Below, piece by piece: positions 1 through 12,170 of a stretch of DNA of 64,000 nt (position 1 is its first letter; each line of letters starts with the position of its first letter). Made by a program: the position numbers and the translations under genes. The DNA lies in NCBI RefSeq assembly GCF_009905375.1, contig NC_133657.1, positions 64,978,219-65,042,218 on the forward strand, given 5' to 3'. The DNA is from Apium graveolens (taxonomy: Eukaryota; Streptophyta; Magnoliopsida; Apiales; Apiaceae). The notes below the pieces were generated by a model, which worked only from the letters and a program-made list of their open reading frames with translations, searched no databases and was not told the origin of the DNA.

Positions 1-266
1 TACTAGGAAGCAGCTGTGATTTAATTCTTTGAATCACAGATTTTCTGAAATAACACATCTCTGGTGGAACAACAAATCCACCAGAAAAGTTTTTAAGTTC
101 TTTGTGTTCTTTACATTTGTGTTTGAATATATATCTGTCTGTATTAGCCTCAAGCAATTCACACACATTTGCTCACTAAAACACTTAGCCTTAGAAACTG
201 CTCAAAACTTGAAAAAGTTTTGAGATTTACATTCAACCCCCTTCTATAAATCTCATTGTTAGTCCA
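1..266 (+). mobile_element. 3' end of a SIRE-like Copia LTR (R/U5 part)
   Basis: The stretch matches the layout of the end of the LTR at 62357-63383. Both have a CTGTG hairpin (14-21 with 32-39), then a hairpin of TCTGGTGGA (60-68) with TCCACCAGA (77-85), then a T-rich stretch, and a terminal run of the type ATTCAACCCCCTTCT. The left part is outside the window. It abuts Gypsy integrase coding sequence at about 266, so this is a solo LTR or the end of an element inserted into element T. The exact right boundary is uncertain by about 12 bases because no second LTR is available for comparison. Confidence 0.7.
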
Positions 267-884
267 CTGGGAATAACAGCTTTATATGGGAGAAAATGCA
301 GATCACCTACATGTTGGGATGAAGTTGGAGAACGCAAGATTCTAGGTCCAGAACTGATTCAGTAAACCAAGGAAAAAGTAGAACTTATCCGAAAGCGACT
401 TGAAGCATCGCAGAATCGACAGCGTAAATATGCTGATCAATCCAGAAAAGATGTGGACTATCAAGAAGGGGAACATGTATTTCTAAAGGTATCACCATGG
501 AAGGGACTAACCAGGTTTGGCAACAAGGGCAACTTGAAACCTCGCAACGTCGGACCATTTGAAATTTTGAAGAAAGTCGGAAAGGTTGCGTACGAGTTAG
601 CTTTACCACCCCATATGCAGCATATTCATAATGTATTTCATGTATGTATGCTTAAGAAGTACAACCCTGACACAAAGCATGTAATAGAATATGAGCCGAT
701 AGAATTTCAGGCAGATTTGTCATATGTAGAGCAACCGATAAGAATTCTAGATCGGCAAGAGAGGGTATTAAGGAATAAGTCTGTACCATTAGTGATAGTT
801 TTGTAGAAAAACCCAGTGGTTGAAGAATCAACCTGGGAGCTCGAGAGTAATATGTTAGAAAAGTATCCTCAGTTATTTACATAG
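267..884 (+). pseudogene. Tekay-type Ty3/Gypsy polyprotein tail: integrase C-terminus and chromodomain (element T)
   Basis: The reading frame shows the [10 protein letters not shown] motif that follows the integrase core in chromoviruses. It continues with the GEHVFLKVSPWKG and GPFEIL segments of the integrase C-terminal domain, then HNVFHVCMLKKY. The end is a chromodomain-like segment (YVEQPIRILDRQERVLRNKS, later EESTWE) known from Tekay/Del elements, where it guides integration into heterochromatin. Two in-frame stops break it: TAA at about 363, where the family has Gln, and TAG at about 804, where a Trp is expected in VLW. The polypurine tract and 3' LTR follow directly. Earlier gag-pol parts lie outside the window or were displaced by the LTR at 1-266. 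Confidence 0.85.
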
Positions 885-908
885 TGTGATTCTGAGGACA
901 GAATCCTG

Positions 909-922
909 TTAAGGGGGGAGAA
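909..922 (+). other. Polypurine tract of element T
   Basis: A purine run (TTAAGGGGGGAGAA) stands immediately before the LTR start TGTAACGACC. This is the usual plus-strand primer site for Gypsy reverse transcription and fixes the LTR start at 923. Confidence 0.85.
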
Positions 923-3900
923 TGTAACGACCGAGAAATTACGCTTGTATTATATTATAATAAAGATAAATTATATGTATTATTATGTGATTAAATGTGT
1001 TGTCGTTAAACCCTAATTACTATGTGCTACATGTTGTCCGTTTTGATCCAAACGTGTTTCGAATATTTATTAGGTGTTTTATCATAAGTTATATATTTTT
1101 ATATCAAAACCCGTACATCTCAAACAGTGTTTTAAAAGTCCGTATTTCAAACAAAATCATTGGCTCTGTTTTGCCAAAAACGACCTATACCATATCGCTA
1201 TTCAGAACCCCTAGACGTTTTACAAATTTACCTTTTTCGCGAAAAATGACTTTTCCGGACCCCTTCGGGTACCAAAAACCCCACAAAAATCACATTTTTA
1301 TTTTTATATGATCATGAAATTATCATACATCATTTTTCTTTGCATTTTTGTAATATTCATAATTTTTGGGAATTTTTAACATTTATTTTGTATTTATTGG
1401 ATATTTAAAAATTCATTATTAATACCCAAAAATTATAAAAATTGGGACCAAATATTTTTATTAGATGTGTAATTAGCCCCTTAAATTTATTTAGGGGTAT
1501 TATTTTCCATAATATAAATAGGCTAATTTTTATTAATTAATTACTAATTAATCATAAAAATTCAGAAAATTAGGAATTAGGGTTTGTGTTGGTGAAGAAC
1601 AAGCAGAGAATCAAATCGGATTTTGAAGGTGATTCTGGCATCCAAATCGAACATGTAAGTAGTCGTTTTAAAGCTGGTAAATCGTAGTTTATGATTATGT
1701 AACTGTTTTTGCTGTTTGTTTAATTGATTTTGATTTCGTATTTTCGGGTTTTAACTTCGAATTCGGGTTTTATGTTTGAGTAATTGTTTGATAAAATTGT
1801 TGATGGGAATGAGTAGATCGTCGAGTTTCCTATCGATTCGTACCAGTCTCGTTGATTTTGGCTTCGTTTTAGGTGTCGCCGGAGAACCGCCGACGCGGCG
1901 GCGTTCTTGAGATTCCTGGCGTCGAGGACGATGAAACGAAGGAGGAGAAAGGCAGGGGAGGCCTGGGAACGAAGGGGAACGAAGCTGCAGAAGGAACGAG
2001 GACGATTGTTCGCCGTTGGTTCGTTGTTGAATCGCCGGAAACGGCCGCCAGAAACGGCCGCCGACGTCTGATTTTATGGGAGCCCGACGTGTTCTTTGTG
2101 ACCCGAGGTCGACCCGGTTTCGATCCGGGTTTAATCCTCAAAAGTCCCAATCTGTTTTCTGTTTCCTGTTTCTAGAATTTAATTATTTAATTATTTTTAT
2201 ATAAAATCAAAATCAGATTTTAATAATTCTAAAAATTAATTAAAAATCAGTTTTTAATTCTGAAAAATATTATTAATAATTTCATGATTCTTTTATTAAT
2301 TTAGAAATTTGAATTTAATTAGTTATTTAATTATTTAATTATTTATCTAATTATTTATTTATTTATCTATTATTTAATAATTAGGTAATTAATTAATAAG
2401 GATTAAAAATTAATCGAATAATATAATTAGTTGAATATTGCGAGTAAATCGAGTAGCGATTCGATAATTAGAATTATTATTCGAACGATAATTTATTAGA
2501 AGAATGTTGTAATAATTATTTGTAACGAATAATTAATTATAAATGATTAATTAATCATATAGGTTATAATAATAGTTCGATAATTATACGAGGAATGCGA
2601 GTAGCTCGTATTTATACGAGTAGTTGATCGTTGAGTTAGATTATGGTGCGAATAATAATTATTTATTCGATAAATAGTGTATCAATTAGTTGTATCGATT
2701 ATTTATTTGTAAATAATCGATCTAATCGAATAAATGATTATAATTTGTAAATAATGGTAATAAATTTGAATTAATCCTAATAATTAGGGATTAATTATTT
2801 TAAAATACAATAATTATTAATTAATTATTTAAAAATATAATTAAGGATTATTTAATTATAATTAATTATTTATAATTAATTATTAATTAATTATATCTTA
2901 TTTAATTCATAATAATTAAACCGTTATACCTATTTGAGCGAAACGAAGACCCCTAGACTCAGAAAAATGAAACGAATCCAATAAAAATAATTGTAAGTCA
3001 TAAGTTCTTCCAGAAGAGAGTGGTCTTGTGTTAGTTAATTGTTTATATGCCCCAATAGAGGTAGAATTGAGGCAAATAAGTTCTGAAAAATTATAATAAA
3101 ATCAAATAGGGGTAGTTAATACTGGTATGAGTCTAGTATCGATTCTAAAAGTATTTATGAGTCCAAAAATCAATTATGTGCTTTATGTGTTATGTGCTTT
3201 ATGTGGTTATGTGAACCTTATGTGCTATATAATTATATGTGTATATATGCGAGTCTGTTAGAAACGTATGGGTAGATTGATAGGGTTACGTGGTATCAAT
3301 TCGAGATATGCGTATTTAGTAAGTTATCTAAACGACTATCTTTCTATGATTGATTCAGTATCGGCAAGGCAGATCAAGCAAGAGATAGAAGGCGGTGAGT
3401 TGAACCAGGTTAAGTACGCGCAAGGCAAGTTTTTCCCCTATTCTAAATTCAGAATAGTGAATTATATCCCATTTTTCACATCAGTTACACTTTAATAATT
3501 CTTGTTCATATACACTGTTACACAGTTATTGATTCTTGTTTCTATTTCATTTCGATTCTTAATTTCTCCCAATTTATTGAATTCCCTATTCATATTCCAA
3601 TACTTTTACCCTTGTTACATATACTCTGATATATCCTGATGTTGGGATACATCAAAAGCATTCCGATTGTTCCGGATGCTAAACTTTGGAGTGGATGGTT
3701 ACGATACGGGCTGGGTTTTACCCAGACCTTTAATTAATAGGCCATAGTTGCCTAAGTACTCCTTATGTTGGTTGGGTCTATGCAGATGGGTATAGTTCCG
3801 CACTATATCCTGACTGATCAGCAGGTTATAGTGCATATGTTCGTTCTTGTTTCCAGTCTTGTTCATTTGGCACTCGCCAGTATTGGAAAATTATTATTCT

Positions 3901-4440
3901 ATACAGAAACAGATGGTTGTTCAAACCAGCAGCTTATCGATTCATTTATTCTTCTCTCTTTATACTATATATATTGTTGCAGGCTTGTTGAGCAATTTTG
4001 GCTCATCCCCTTTTATTGTTATTCGTATTGTTTTACAGTTAAGGTAGAGAATGAAACCCATCAGAAGCCGCATAGTCAAGAAGTGAGTCAAGCAGCGGGA
4101 CCCTCTTATACCAAGAGTGTTCATCCCTATCCCAGAAGAGAGCTTTGAGTTACCAGATCAGGTGTAACAGGATAAGTAGTAATGTTGGTTTGAATAAAAG
4201 TTGTGTGGTGAGAATGTAGATAGAATAAAGTTTTGTAATAAAGAGAGTTCTTGAGATATATTATTTTTATTTGGGTTTGTAATAAAGTTAGTGTGTCGTT
4301 CTTGTTTTCAACTCTTAACCATAAAAGATCCTGAGTAGCAGTAGTTCGGGGTAATTATTATATTTATATTCCGCTTGTGTAGGTTTAGTTTATAGTTGAT
4401 ATTAATAATGACCCAAATCTATACCCCGAATTTGGAGTAT
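923..4440 (+). mobile_element. 3' LTR of Tekay-type Gypsy element T
   Basis: The LTR begins TGTAACGACC directly after the polypurine tract. It is about 3.5 kb long, as is common for Tekay/Del elements. It contains an AT-rich U3 with TATAAATA at 1513-1520, a leader-like stretch from about 1560 with a plausible splice donor at 1654 (GTAAGTAG) and acceptor near 1873, a GC-rich island (1865-2180), and a long AT-rich section of TTAATTATTTAATT-type simple sequence (2180-2920). The small ORFs inside it resemble no known protein. The right end is set where Copia integrase coding of element D begins (about 4440). No 5' LTR is present, so neither the end nor a target duplication can be verified. Confidence 0.7.
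1513..1520 (+). promoter_or_regulatory. TATA box of element T LTR
   Basis: TATAAATA about 590 bases into the LTR, followed by AT-rich sequence and a CA-rich leader. This is the expected place for the element's Pol II promoter. The call rests on sequence and position only. Confidence 0.5.
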
Positions 4441-4960
4441 AATCTTTATGATAGTTTAGTTTTGGTATACCTCAGACATGGTCTTTAGTTGATATATTCT
4501 TTATCAACTTTATGTTGGCATGTCCTAATCTTCGATGCCATAGCCATGGATCATCATTTATAATGATTAGGCACCCGTTCACTTGCTTGCTCATGCCACA
4601 TGTATAAACATTTTTATTTCTGGGGCATGTGAGAACCAACTTTCCAAATTTATCTAATATAGAACAATGAGTAGTGTAGAAAATTACCGTGAAATCATTG
4701 TCGCATAATTGACTAATGGAGAGAAGATTGTACTTTAACTCGGTGACCAATTGAACATCAAAAATTTTAATTTTCCCATTTCCGATATCTCCAATGTCGA
4801 CAATGTTTCCTTTACTACTATCACCAAATGTTACGCTCCCCGCGGTAACCTTTTTAATGTTGTTCAAGAGTGACTTATTACCACTCATATATCTTGAACA
4901 TCAACTATCAAGGTACCATATGTCTTGTTTCGCGGTAAGACAAACCTGCAACCATGATTA
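4441..4960 (-). pseudogene. Copia protease and integrase N-terminus, truncated (element D)
   Basis: On the minus strand the frame reads WYLDS, then a stop, then CSRYMSGNKSLL. This is the Copia aspartic protease site DSGCSRHM in which the glycine codon GGA has become TGA (4901-4903). It continues through GDIGNGKI, NLLSISQLCDN and the integrase zinc-finger start with WLWHRRLGHANI. A second stop (TGA, near 4472) interrupts V-GIPKLN. Coding resemblance ends near 4440 at the Tekay LTR, so integrase core, reverse transcriptase and RNase H are missing from this side. Element T either inserted here or joined by deletion. The protease stop falls on the catalytic triplet, so this copy cannot make active protease. 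Confidence 0.85.
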
Positions 4961-5214
4961 GTTATATTTATAGGTACCCATTTGTCTTGAGGGTCCTGGG
5001 GTTAGTACATCATATATAATATTTGATTTTTCATAAAAAAATCTAGGTATGGTATAATTATCATCAGGAACATAAATATTCCTAAATACATAAGACCTAG
5101 TTTGAGGTTGATAATACCTAGAGCTATCATGAAATCTTGATGGAGCATGATAAACATTATATCTATTATTATCATGGTAAGTAGCATAAGCATTTCTATT
5201 AAGAGGTTGTTACC

Positions 5215-7470
5215 TTCTAAATGCATTACCATTTACGTGATATTTTGTGTTTCTATTTTGTAACATAGTAGGTTGATGAGACCTTTTTTTCCTTGGATTT
5301 TTATATTCCATATTTCTGTAAGGCACATGTTTATCATCTTTCTTGTATGATTCCTTGCGAATTCATACATGCTTCCCCTTAATTTCACCATTCTTGAATT
5401 TGCAATATTGAATGGTATGTCCTATTTTATTGCAATAAGAACATTTATAAGATGGTGATTCGGGTGAAGTCTTTATTGGTGATACAAATCTCCGATTATT
5501 TCTTTTAGGAGGAGAATTCTTATTATATCCCAAACCTTCATGATTATATGAGGTTTTGTATGCACCATTTGATCCAACATCTTATTTCCTTTTGTAAATC
5601 TTTGAATGACTTCTTCAAGATTTTCATTTTCTTTCTTTAAGGCATCAATCTTGTTGTTAAGGATTCTTTCTTGATCCTTAACTTGAGCTATGAGTTTATG
5701 ATTTTCTTCTTTTAACCTTAGAGCTTCACTTTTAAGCTCTTTGGTTTCAAATAGCTCCTTTTCTTTATCAAGATTATCCATATAAGATGTTTCTTTATCT
5801 TGAACATTTGATTCATTTAGAATCTTTAAGTTCAAAAGATCAACGTGAAGTTTACAAATATTATCATTCAATTGTATCTTTTAACGTTTCATCTCTTCAT
5901 CTTGAAGTTTATTTACCTCAATCTTGATGAGATGGTTTTGATCTTTTAGAGATGTAATCTCATTCTCATCTTGGACTTTTGAGTCCATCATCCGAGTATA
6001 TTCTTTATTTTGAGTATGATGAATTTCCTCATTTTTTATCTTTTCGAACCATAATAAGTGAAACCTTTGTTCAACATCTTTATATTTATTTTTATAACTT
6101 ACTACAAGTTTAATTAAATCATGCTTATTTATATCAATGAGGGATAATTTAGATTCATCTAATAAAGATTTAACTGAGACATAGTAGGATGTTACCTCTT
6201 GATTTGAAGAGGAGATTTTCGTTGAGGTAGTTTCATCTCTGAGAGCCATTAAGCATAGATTGACCAATTCTTCACAAGCTTCCAAAGCTTCTTCATCTTC
6301 AATTAGATCCCAACCATTTTCGGCCACGAGACTTCGTCCCTTTGAGAGTTTAGGACATTCTCCTTTATAATGATCGGGTTGTTTACACTCGAAACACACA
6401 TCTTGTGTTTCTTCCGGAGATGGATCTTTAGGTTTTGGAGGAGTGTAAACAGGATGGTTTGTAGAGGCATTGGCATTACTATAGGTGTTTATATTTTGAT
6501 TGCATTTGCCTTTATTGTAGCTCGTTGACGGATAATTACTCTTATAGTTGGAAGAATAATTTTGAGAGTAATTTTGCCTTCCATTAGAGTTAAAAACACT
6601 TTGTTGATTATTTGATTTTAGGAAGCCTTTTCCGTATCTTTGAGCTTTTCTTTGAAACACACAACGAAGTTGTCTCGTGAGTAGAGCAATTTCACTCTCA
6701 TCGAGATTTTGGAATTCCTCGTTTAACTCCTCGTCATTTTCATCTTTATCAATTAATATGGCCTTTCGAGCCATATTTTTCTTTTTATCTTCCACTTTTT
6801 GAGTAACCTTTTCCGGAATATTAACTTCTTCGTAAGCACGAAGATTTCCAAATACGTTATCAATCTTATACTCACTTAGGTTGTGCATCTCTTTTATAGC
6901 AGTGACTTTAACCTTCCAACTAGGAGGTAGAGATTTGAGCACTCTTCTATTCTTTTCATTTTGAGAATAATTCTTTCCAAGTTGAGATAACTCATCGATA
7001 ATACAAGTAAATCTTGTTTCTATATCGATGATATTTTCTTTTTCTTGGAGTTCAAAGTTCTCATATTATTGGATCAATGTATCCATCCGAGAATCTTTTA
7101 TATCAGTGGTTCATTCATTGGTTACCACTAATTTGTTCCACATTTCTTGTGCCGACTTATAATTATTTACTCTTTTATATTCTTTTTCTACAAGTGCACT
7201 TGTGAGAACCATTTCTGCCTTGGCGGCTATATTCATTGTGGCTTCTTCCTCTAAATTGTATTCACTAACCTTCTTTTCGATGATGATGTCATCGATAGTT
7301 TTGGTAGGAATGCGAACACCATCTTCAATAGTCATCCAAACTTTGACTCCTTGAGATCTAGCATAAATGCAAAACCTCGTTTTCCATGTTGCAAAGTTGG
7401 TGCTATCAAATATAGGAGGTCGTGAGCTAGATAGACCTTCACCACATCCAACGGGATTAATATACGTCAT
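5215..7470 (-). pseudogene. Copia gag with two zinc knuckles and a coiled coil (element D)
   Basis: The start is the ATG at 7470-7468 (MTYINPVGCGEGLSSSRPP). It is followed by the gag core motif NFATWKTRFCIYARSQ and the EMWNKL segment typical of UBN2-type Copia gag. Two in-frame stops lie near 7111 and 7065. The frame continues with LPPSWKVKVTAI and a first CCHC knuckle CFECKQPDHYKGEC (near 6400-6360). A long Lys/Glu-rich coiled coil follows (6160-5580), with a stop at 5881 and a frameshift near 5570. A second CCHC knuckle, CSYCNKIGHTIQYC, lies near 5450-5400, and a Tyr/Asn-rich tail ends the gene. The combined gag is long (about 750 codons) for Copia because of the coiled coil and the duplicated knuckle. 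It is a clear pseudogene. Confidence 0.85.
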
Positions 7471-7532
7471 TCCGGATCACTTTTTATTGTGCTTGTAAAT
7501 CTGCAAATCACTTAACAAACACATTAAAAAGC

Positions 7533-7548
7533 ACCACTCTGACACCAA
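7533..7548 (-). other. Primer binding site of element D (tRNA-iMet type)
   Basis: On the minus strand TTGGTGTCAGAG lies two bases after the LTR end CTTACA. It matches the initiator-Met primer site TGGTATCAGAG with one change (A to G). It is placed between LTR and gag as expected. Confidence 0.7.
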
Positions 7549-7549
7549 T

Positions 7550-9963
7550 TGTAAGATCCCGTAAGAGGGCTATTTTAAGCTAGAAGGGGGGTTGAATACC
7601 TTGTTTACCAATTTAAAAATTGTTGTGGCATTTTAAAATAATTTATCCCTTTTTAAAACTTTACCAAGTGGTTATGCAGTTTATATTTGCAGAAAATAAA
7701 GTGCAAGGAAAGAAAATACCATACGGTGATTTTATCCTGGTTCGCGATGGGCCAACCTCTAATAGATTCTCTGACCCCTACTCCAGTTCCCGAGCTCCTC
7801 TCCCGAACTCGGGAATTTCTCTTATAATAAACTCGCTCCTTTAGTAGGCGGAGAAGCCTTTACACCCTTACAAGTATTTGTCTTGGTGCGTAACACAAGG
7901 GTCACCACCTCAAAATAAATGTAATACCTACACAACTTATCTTAGACAATAACTCCCCGTTATTTCATTAAAGTTGTTATAGAACCTTTATGTGGACTTG
8001 GATTCCTTAGCTTTAGTTGGTCTTGGATCTTAGTGATTCGGTCTTGGGTCTTTCCTCTTCTTTACGGTGCGAAGACTACTAACTCCCCGTTAGTACGTCT
8101 TGGGTCTTAGAACGAGAATCACCTCACGTTACTTCACCTCACTACAAAACTAATAAGATAATCCACGAAACAAACCAAGTATAGAAAAGATGGTTTAAAC
8201 TAGTATGTTACTGTACTAGCTCACAAGTAGTATAATATCCAAACAAGAATATTAAAACTAATTAGTTATACTTGACTTAGGATAATACAAGATGATCAAG
8301 TATATTTATAATTACTCCTTTATATATTTAGATAGGTGGAGTAATATGAGGTCTTTTTATATGTAGCACTTATGACTTGTGACTTCTTTAGTATTCTTCT
8401 TCTTTCGATTATGTATTTATAGATCGAAGAATACTTTAATTATAACCTCGGAGTTGTAATTTTACCTTTAAGTATATCAACTTAAGGTTTTAAGGTATAC
8501 TTGTATATTGACGATTATAAGGTCAAAGTATACTCTTTTAAATTCAAGCATGGTTTATAAGATTTACGAGTCTTAGACAAGATCCAAATAAGTTAAGTCC
8601 AAGTAATTGGCTTAAGATTGTGCTTTCAAAGTTTGGATGAATAATTACAAGTATTTTATAGATATCGTAGTATAACCCCACGGAATATTGAAGATGTTAG
8701 AAGGGGCTTATACGATATGACTCGTAATTGTTTATATACACGATACGGAAAATTCGCCGGAGGTTCGTCCGGATTTTGGAACTTCGGTCGAACTTGGGCA
8801 GCCATTCGGGAGGCTGGGAAGTGATAGTGGATGAGCTCACTTAGTGGGATAGAACTTGGTTGGGTGAAGCTAAGCTTGGGTTTCAAAAACGTTGTATATC
8901 TGTAAGTATATAGAAGAGAGAGAAGGTTTTTGAGAAAAAGTGTGTGTATAGAATTTGAAAAAGATGAAGAGAAACACTTCTTGAAAAAATCTCAGCAACT
9001 TTGTGGCTCTTTAGCTTGAAGAAAATGGGTTGGGTTGGGGGTTTATTTATAGGAGAAGTTAGGTGGATTGAATGGTGGAGATTTAAGGAAAATGGATGGT
9101 GGATGGTGTATGTCACTTGGATTGATGACATGGAAAGAAAAGTGTGCTTCTTTTCAACTTGCCATATGAGACAAAAAACTTTATGGGTTCAAAAACTCAG
9201 CTGATATATTAGAATAAATATATATTTTCCTTTTTTTTAATCATTGTTTAATCACTTAATTAAGGATTAAACACCATTAATTATGACCACCTTAAACACT
9301 TCTAAATAAAAACCATAAAAAATATGATAATTACTTAAATAACATAAAATGATGTGCTGAAAGTTTTGGTCAACTATGGTCAATGGTAACTATGTCAAAC
9401 GTGGTCAACTGTAGGACCAACTACCTCGATTTTTATGTCCGGACAAAAAATTTCGGAATGTTAAGAAATTTTTACCATAATTATAAAATATCATTTAAAT
9501 GATCCATACCAAATTTCAAGTCATTCTAGAATGTGGAAGTATTTTATCTAAAATAAAACTGTTCTGTTAGTCTTTTCTTCCGAGTAAAAATATCATTGGT
9601 CTTGAAATGAAGGAGATGCATCTTTTGACCAAAGTTTTGACTTGAATAAATACTTAAAGTATATTTCCTAATATATAAAATATATTTGGATGATAGGAAA
9701 TTTGTTTGAGTATTTTTGAATAATTTTCTCCGAAAAATTCTAATTTTACGAAATGGGAGAAAATTACTATAAGTATACATTGATGAGTTACAGAACTGGA
9801 TATTAATATTACAACAATGAATATTAATAAAATTTGAATAAAAACTCTTTTTTATTGATATGAGAATATATTTTGAGCGAAGAGTGAAATATTTTTGATA
9901 GAGCACGAGACCTCTAAAGAATATTTCCTTATTTGAGCATGTTGCCATATTCCTGTTGCAACA
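7550..9963 (-). mobile_element. 5' LTR of Copia element D
   Basis: The downstream end is well set: the minus strand reads ATTCAACCCCCTTCTAGC and ends GATCTTACA directly before the primer site. The upstream end is proposed at 9963, where the minus strand starts TGTTGCAACAGG. The only support is the terminal TG, since the partner LTR is absent. TATAAATA-like boxes on the minus strand lie at 9043-9050 and 8407-8414. If the right end is correct the LTR is 2.4 kb, long for Copia. The short ORFs inside it show no recognisable domain. Confidence 0.6.
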
Positions 9964-12127
9964 CAGATTTAAGAAATGTCATATCTTGATATTTCTTCTT
10001 TGATCATATTTCCTTAGAGATATATTCTATAATAGATATAATTTTGATATTTTGCAAAATCGGAATATCTCTTTTTATATGTTTGAAAGAAATGATTTTC
10101 CTAGTTTGACTTTTTGACTTTGATTTGGATCAATTAAATTCATGTCCTAATGGAGAGGATCTATGTGTTCTTAATTTTATGTTAAATCTTACAAATACCA
10201 AAATAAATAATATATCGAAGATATCCTTTCACATTATAGATCTTAAGTGCATTTTATCTCTATATTGCCATATGCTCTATGATGCAGGTTCAGCCTCCAA
10301 TGGCCTTCTTTCATTTGATAGTCATGAGGTTGAAACCCCATAAATTCTATCCCATAATGTAAAGACAAACACAGAAACAGAACCAACCAACACTCTCTTA
10401 CCCCTAAAATGAAGTATGATTGAGCGTGAGGGAGAAAGTGCCTTAGTGCACCACATAAGGAAGAATCTGAAGTCAACCCAGCAGCTCTGTCTCCTACAAA
10501 GTTGAGATATATTTTAACCGAGGAAACTACTAGCCTTCATACATCTTCTCAAAAATATGTAATGGCTGAAAAGGCATAAAATAGTCACTAGATTCATCCT
10601 TTCCAGGTGTTAGGAGAGGATACTGATCCAGTAGCCATATGTCAGTGGTCAGTGTCTACCTCCCCATGCTTAAATACCCTGGATGCATCTACGGATAATG
10701 GATCTAACATAGGTGCAGATCGGCAACTTGTTGACAATAATTCATATATTACCTGATGAGTCACAAGGAAATGTCTTCAAAGACATTAAAAAGAAAATTT
10801 GATCTTTATGCTAAATTCTTTGGATCATTGTTTACCTTCCCAGAGTTCAAATCTGGAACCCTAAAAAGGAAACTAGCAACTTTTAGATTATGACTCAGAT
10901 TCATCTGACGATTCTAACAAGGATGGGGATTTGTGAACTCCCATTGCACCACCTATGACCTTCTTAAGGATGGCTAAGGTGATTTTCTTTCCAGGGACAA
11001 CTGGATTTTGGAGCTATGAGAGGAGTGATACACTTATGAGAATGAGTGTAAACATGAGCGGAGATAAGAGTGAAATACTTGTGAGGTACACGAAACAGAA
11101 TTACACACTCACAGTGAGGAAGAAAGAGAAATACCATATCCCATTCCCTATCCATAAGTATGGCTCTTGATACTTCGGGTCTCGGATCTATTTATGATTG
11201 GAACCTAACTCTTAGGGACCTAACGTTTGAAGATTGGATTAGAATACTTCGAAACCTAATAAGTTGAGAGCTAACAATTGGTAACAATTGGTGATCTCAC
11301 ATTTGGGAGCTATAAGGAGTTGGGAAGATTGGTAAACATGATGATCAACAGTGAAGTCATTCTTGCAGCATTTAAAGGGACATGGTTGATCAGACTATGA
11401 CTTGTTATTTCTTTTCCAACCAAATAAAATATGAGAACTCCTTCATACAACAGAATACATTCCTTCTCTAAGGGGGAGATAAAAGCTTAAGTAATAGTTT
11501 GGAGGATTCCTCAACTAAGGGGGAGAAATAGAAGGCAGGAGGAAAAAGGTAAAGCAAATGTACACCACACCACACCATTATTGTTTGAAACTATGGATCC
11601 TATTGTAGGGGAGATGTGGTAAACACGAAGGTGATTTCCTAGTTATCAGAAGAAGTGATTTGGTTCATCACTATTCTTCTTAAGGGGAGAAGTTGTTTTC
11701 CAAAAGGGGAGTACCATTGGTTTTTAACTGCGGATCCTATTGTACGAGAGAGGTGGTAAACGAATGTGATCTCTTTTAAGTAGTTGATTCTCATAGGGGG
11801 AGAAGCAAGAGAGATATGTGCCTCTCAATAGGAAATGTGATTGTATAAAAGAAGCTGCTGATGATTACTTCAAGACCGAGAAGTGTTATCTAGAAGAGAT
11901 TTGAAGAACCAAGGAAATGAAGATGAAACTACATGAAGATCAGTTTAGTGCTAGAGGAACAAGCATCTTTTATTTCAGTTACTCAAGAAATCTGGAAATG
12001 CATAATTTGATCCAGAAAACCAGTAGCATTATTTACAAGTCCTGGAACTTTACTTTTTCTAGTTGTTTGTTGAGTATCCTCTCTATTTAATTTGTTTGAT
12101 AGGTTTAACAATCAAATGGGAGGAGAT
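9964..12127 (+). mobile_element. Decayed 3' internal region of SIRE-like element C
   Basis: The first ~160 bases are AT-rich and featureless, and the left boundary with element D is not certain. From about 10450 short Ser/Thr/Asp-rich reading pieces appear, for example an SDSSDDSNKDGD stretch just before the short ORF at 10955-11170. They resemble the low-complexity part of SIRE-like ORF3 but are too decayed to prove it. From 11460 onward there are repeated polypurine blocks (AAGGGGGAGATAAAAG, CTAAGGGGGAGAAAT, CATAGGGGGAGAAGC and others), as in the 3' untranslated part of SIRE/Maximus elements. The last is the working polypurine tract before the LTR at 12128. Confidence 0.5.
12115..12127 (+). 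other. Polypurine tract of element C
   Basis: AATGGGAGGAGAT stands immediately before TGTTGGTGAG, the start of the LTR that is interrupted 43 bases later by Athila. Confidence 0.75.
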
Positions 12128-12170
12128 TGTTGGTGAGACTGCGTAGCTGTATGAACAGTTACGTGATAAC
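12128..12170 (+). mobile_element. 3' LTR of element C, first 43 bases (split by Athila)
   Basis: TGTTGGTGAGACTGCG opens a SIRE-like LTR after the polypurine tract. After 43 bases it stops at ATAAC, where the Athila LTR begins TGTTAGTCGC. The LTR resumes at 31967 with ATAAT, a 5-bp target duplication with one mismatch, and ends at 33879. Confidence 0.75.

Noticed and set aside
1873..2175. 100-codon ORF in the Tekay LTR
   Set aside because: It is open on both strands because the block is GC-rich and stop-poor. No domain is recognisable, so it is reported as a finding, not as a gene.
9544..9948. 134-codon minus-strand ORF in the LTR of element D
   Set aside because: Phe/Lys/Ile/Ser-rich translation of AT-rich LTR sequence without recognisable motif.
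10125..10343. Possible host exon (GATGCAGGTTCAGCC with acceptor-like TGCAG)
   Set aside because: Short, without a conserved domain, and inside the decayed 3' region of element C.
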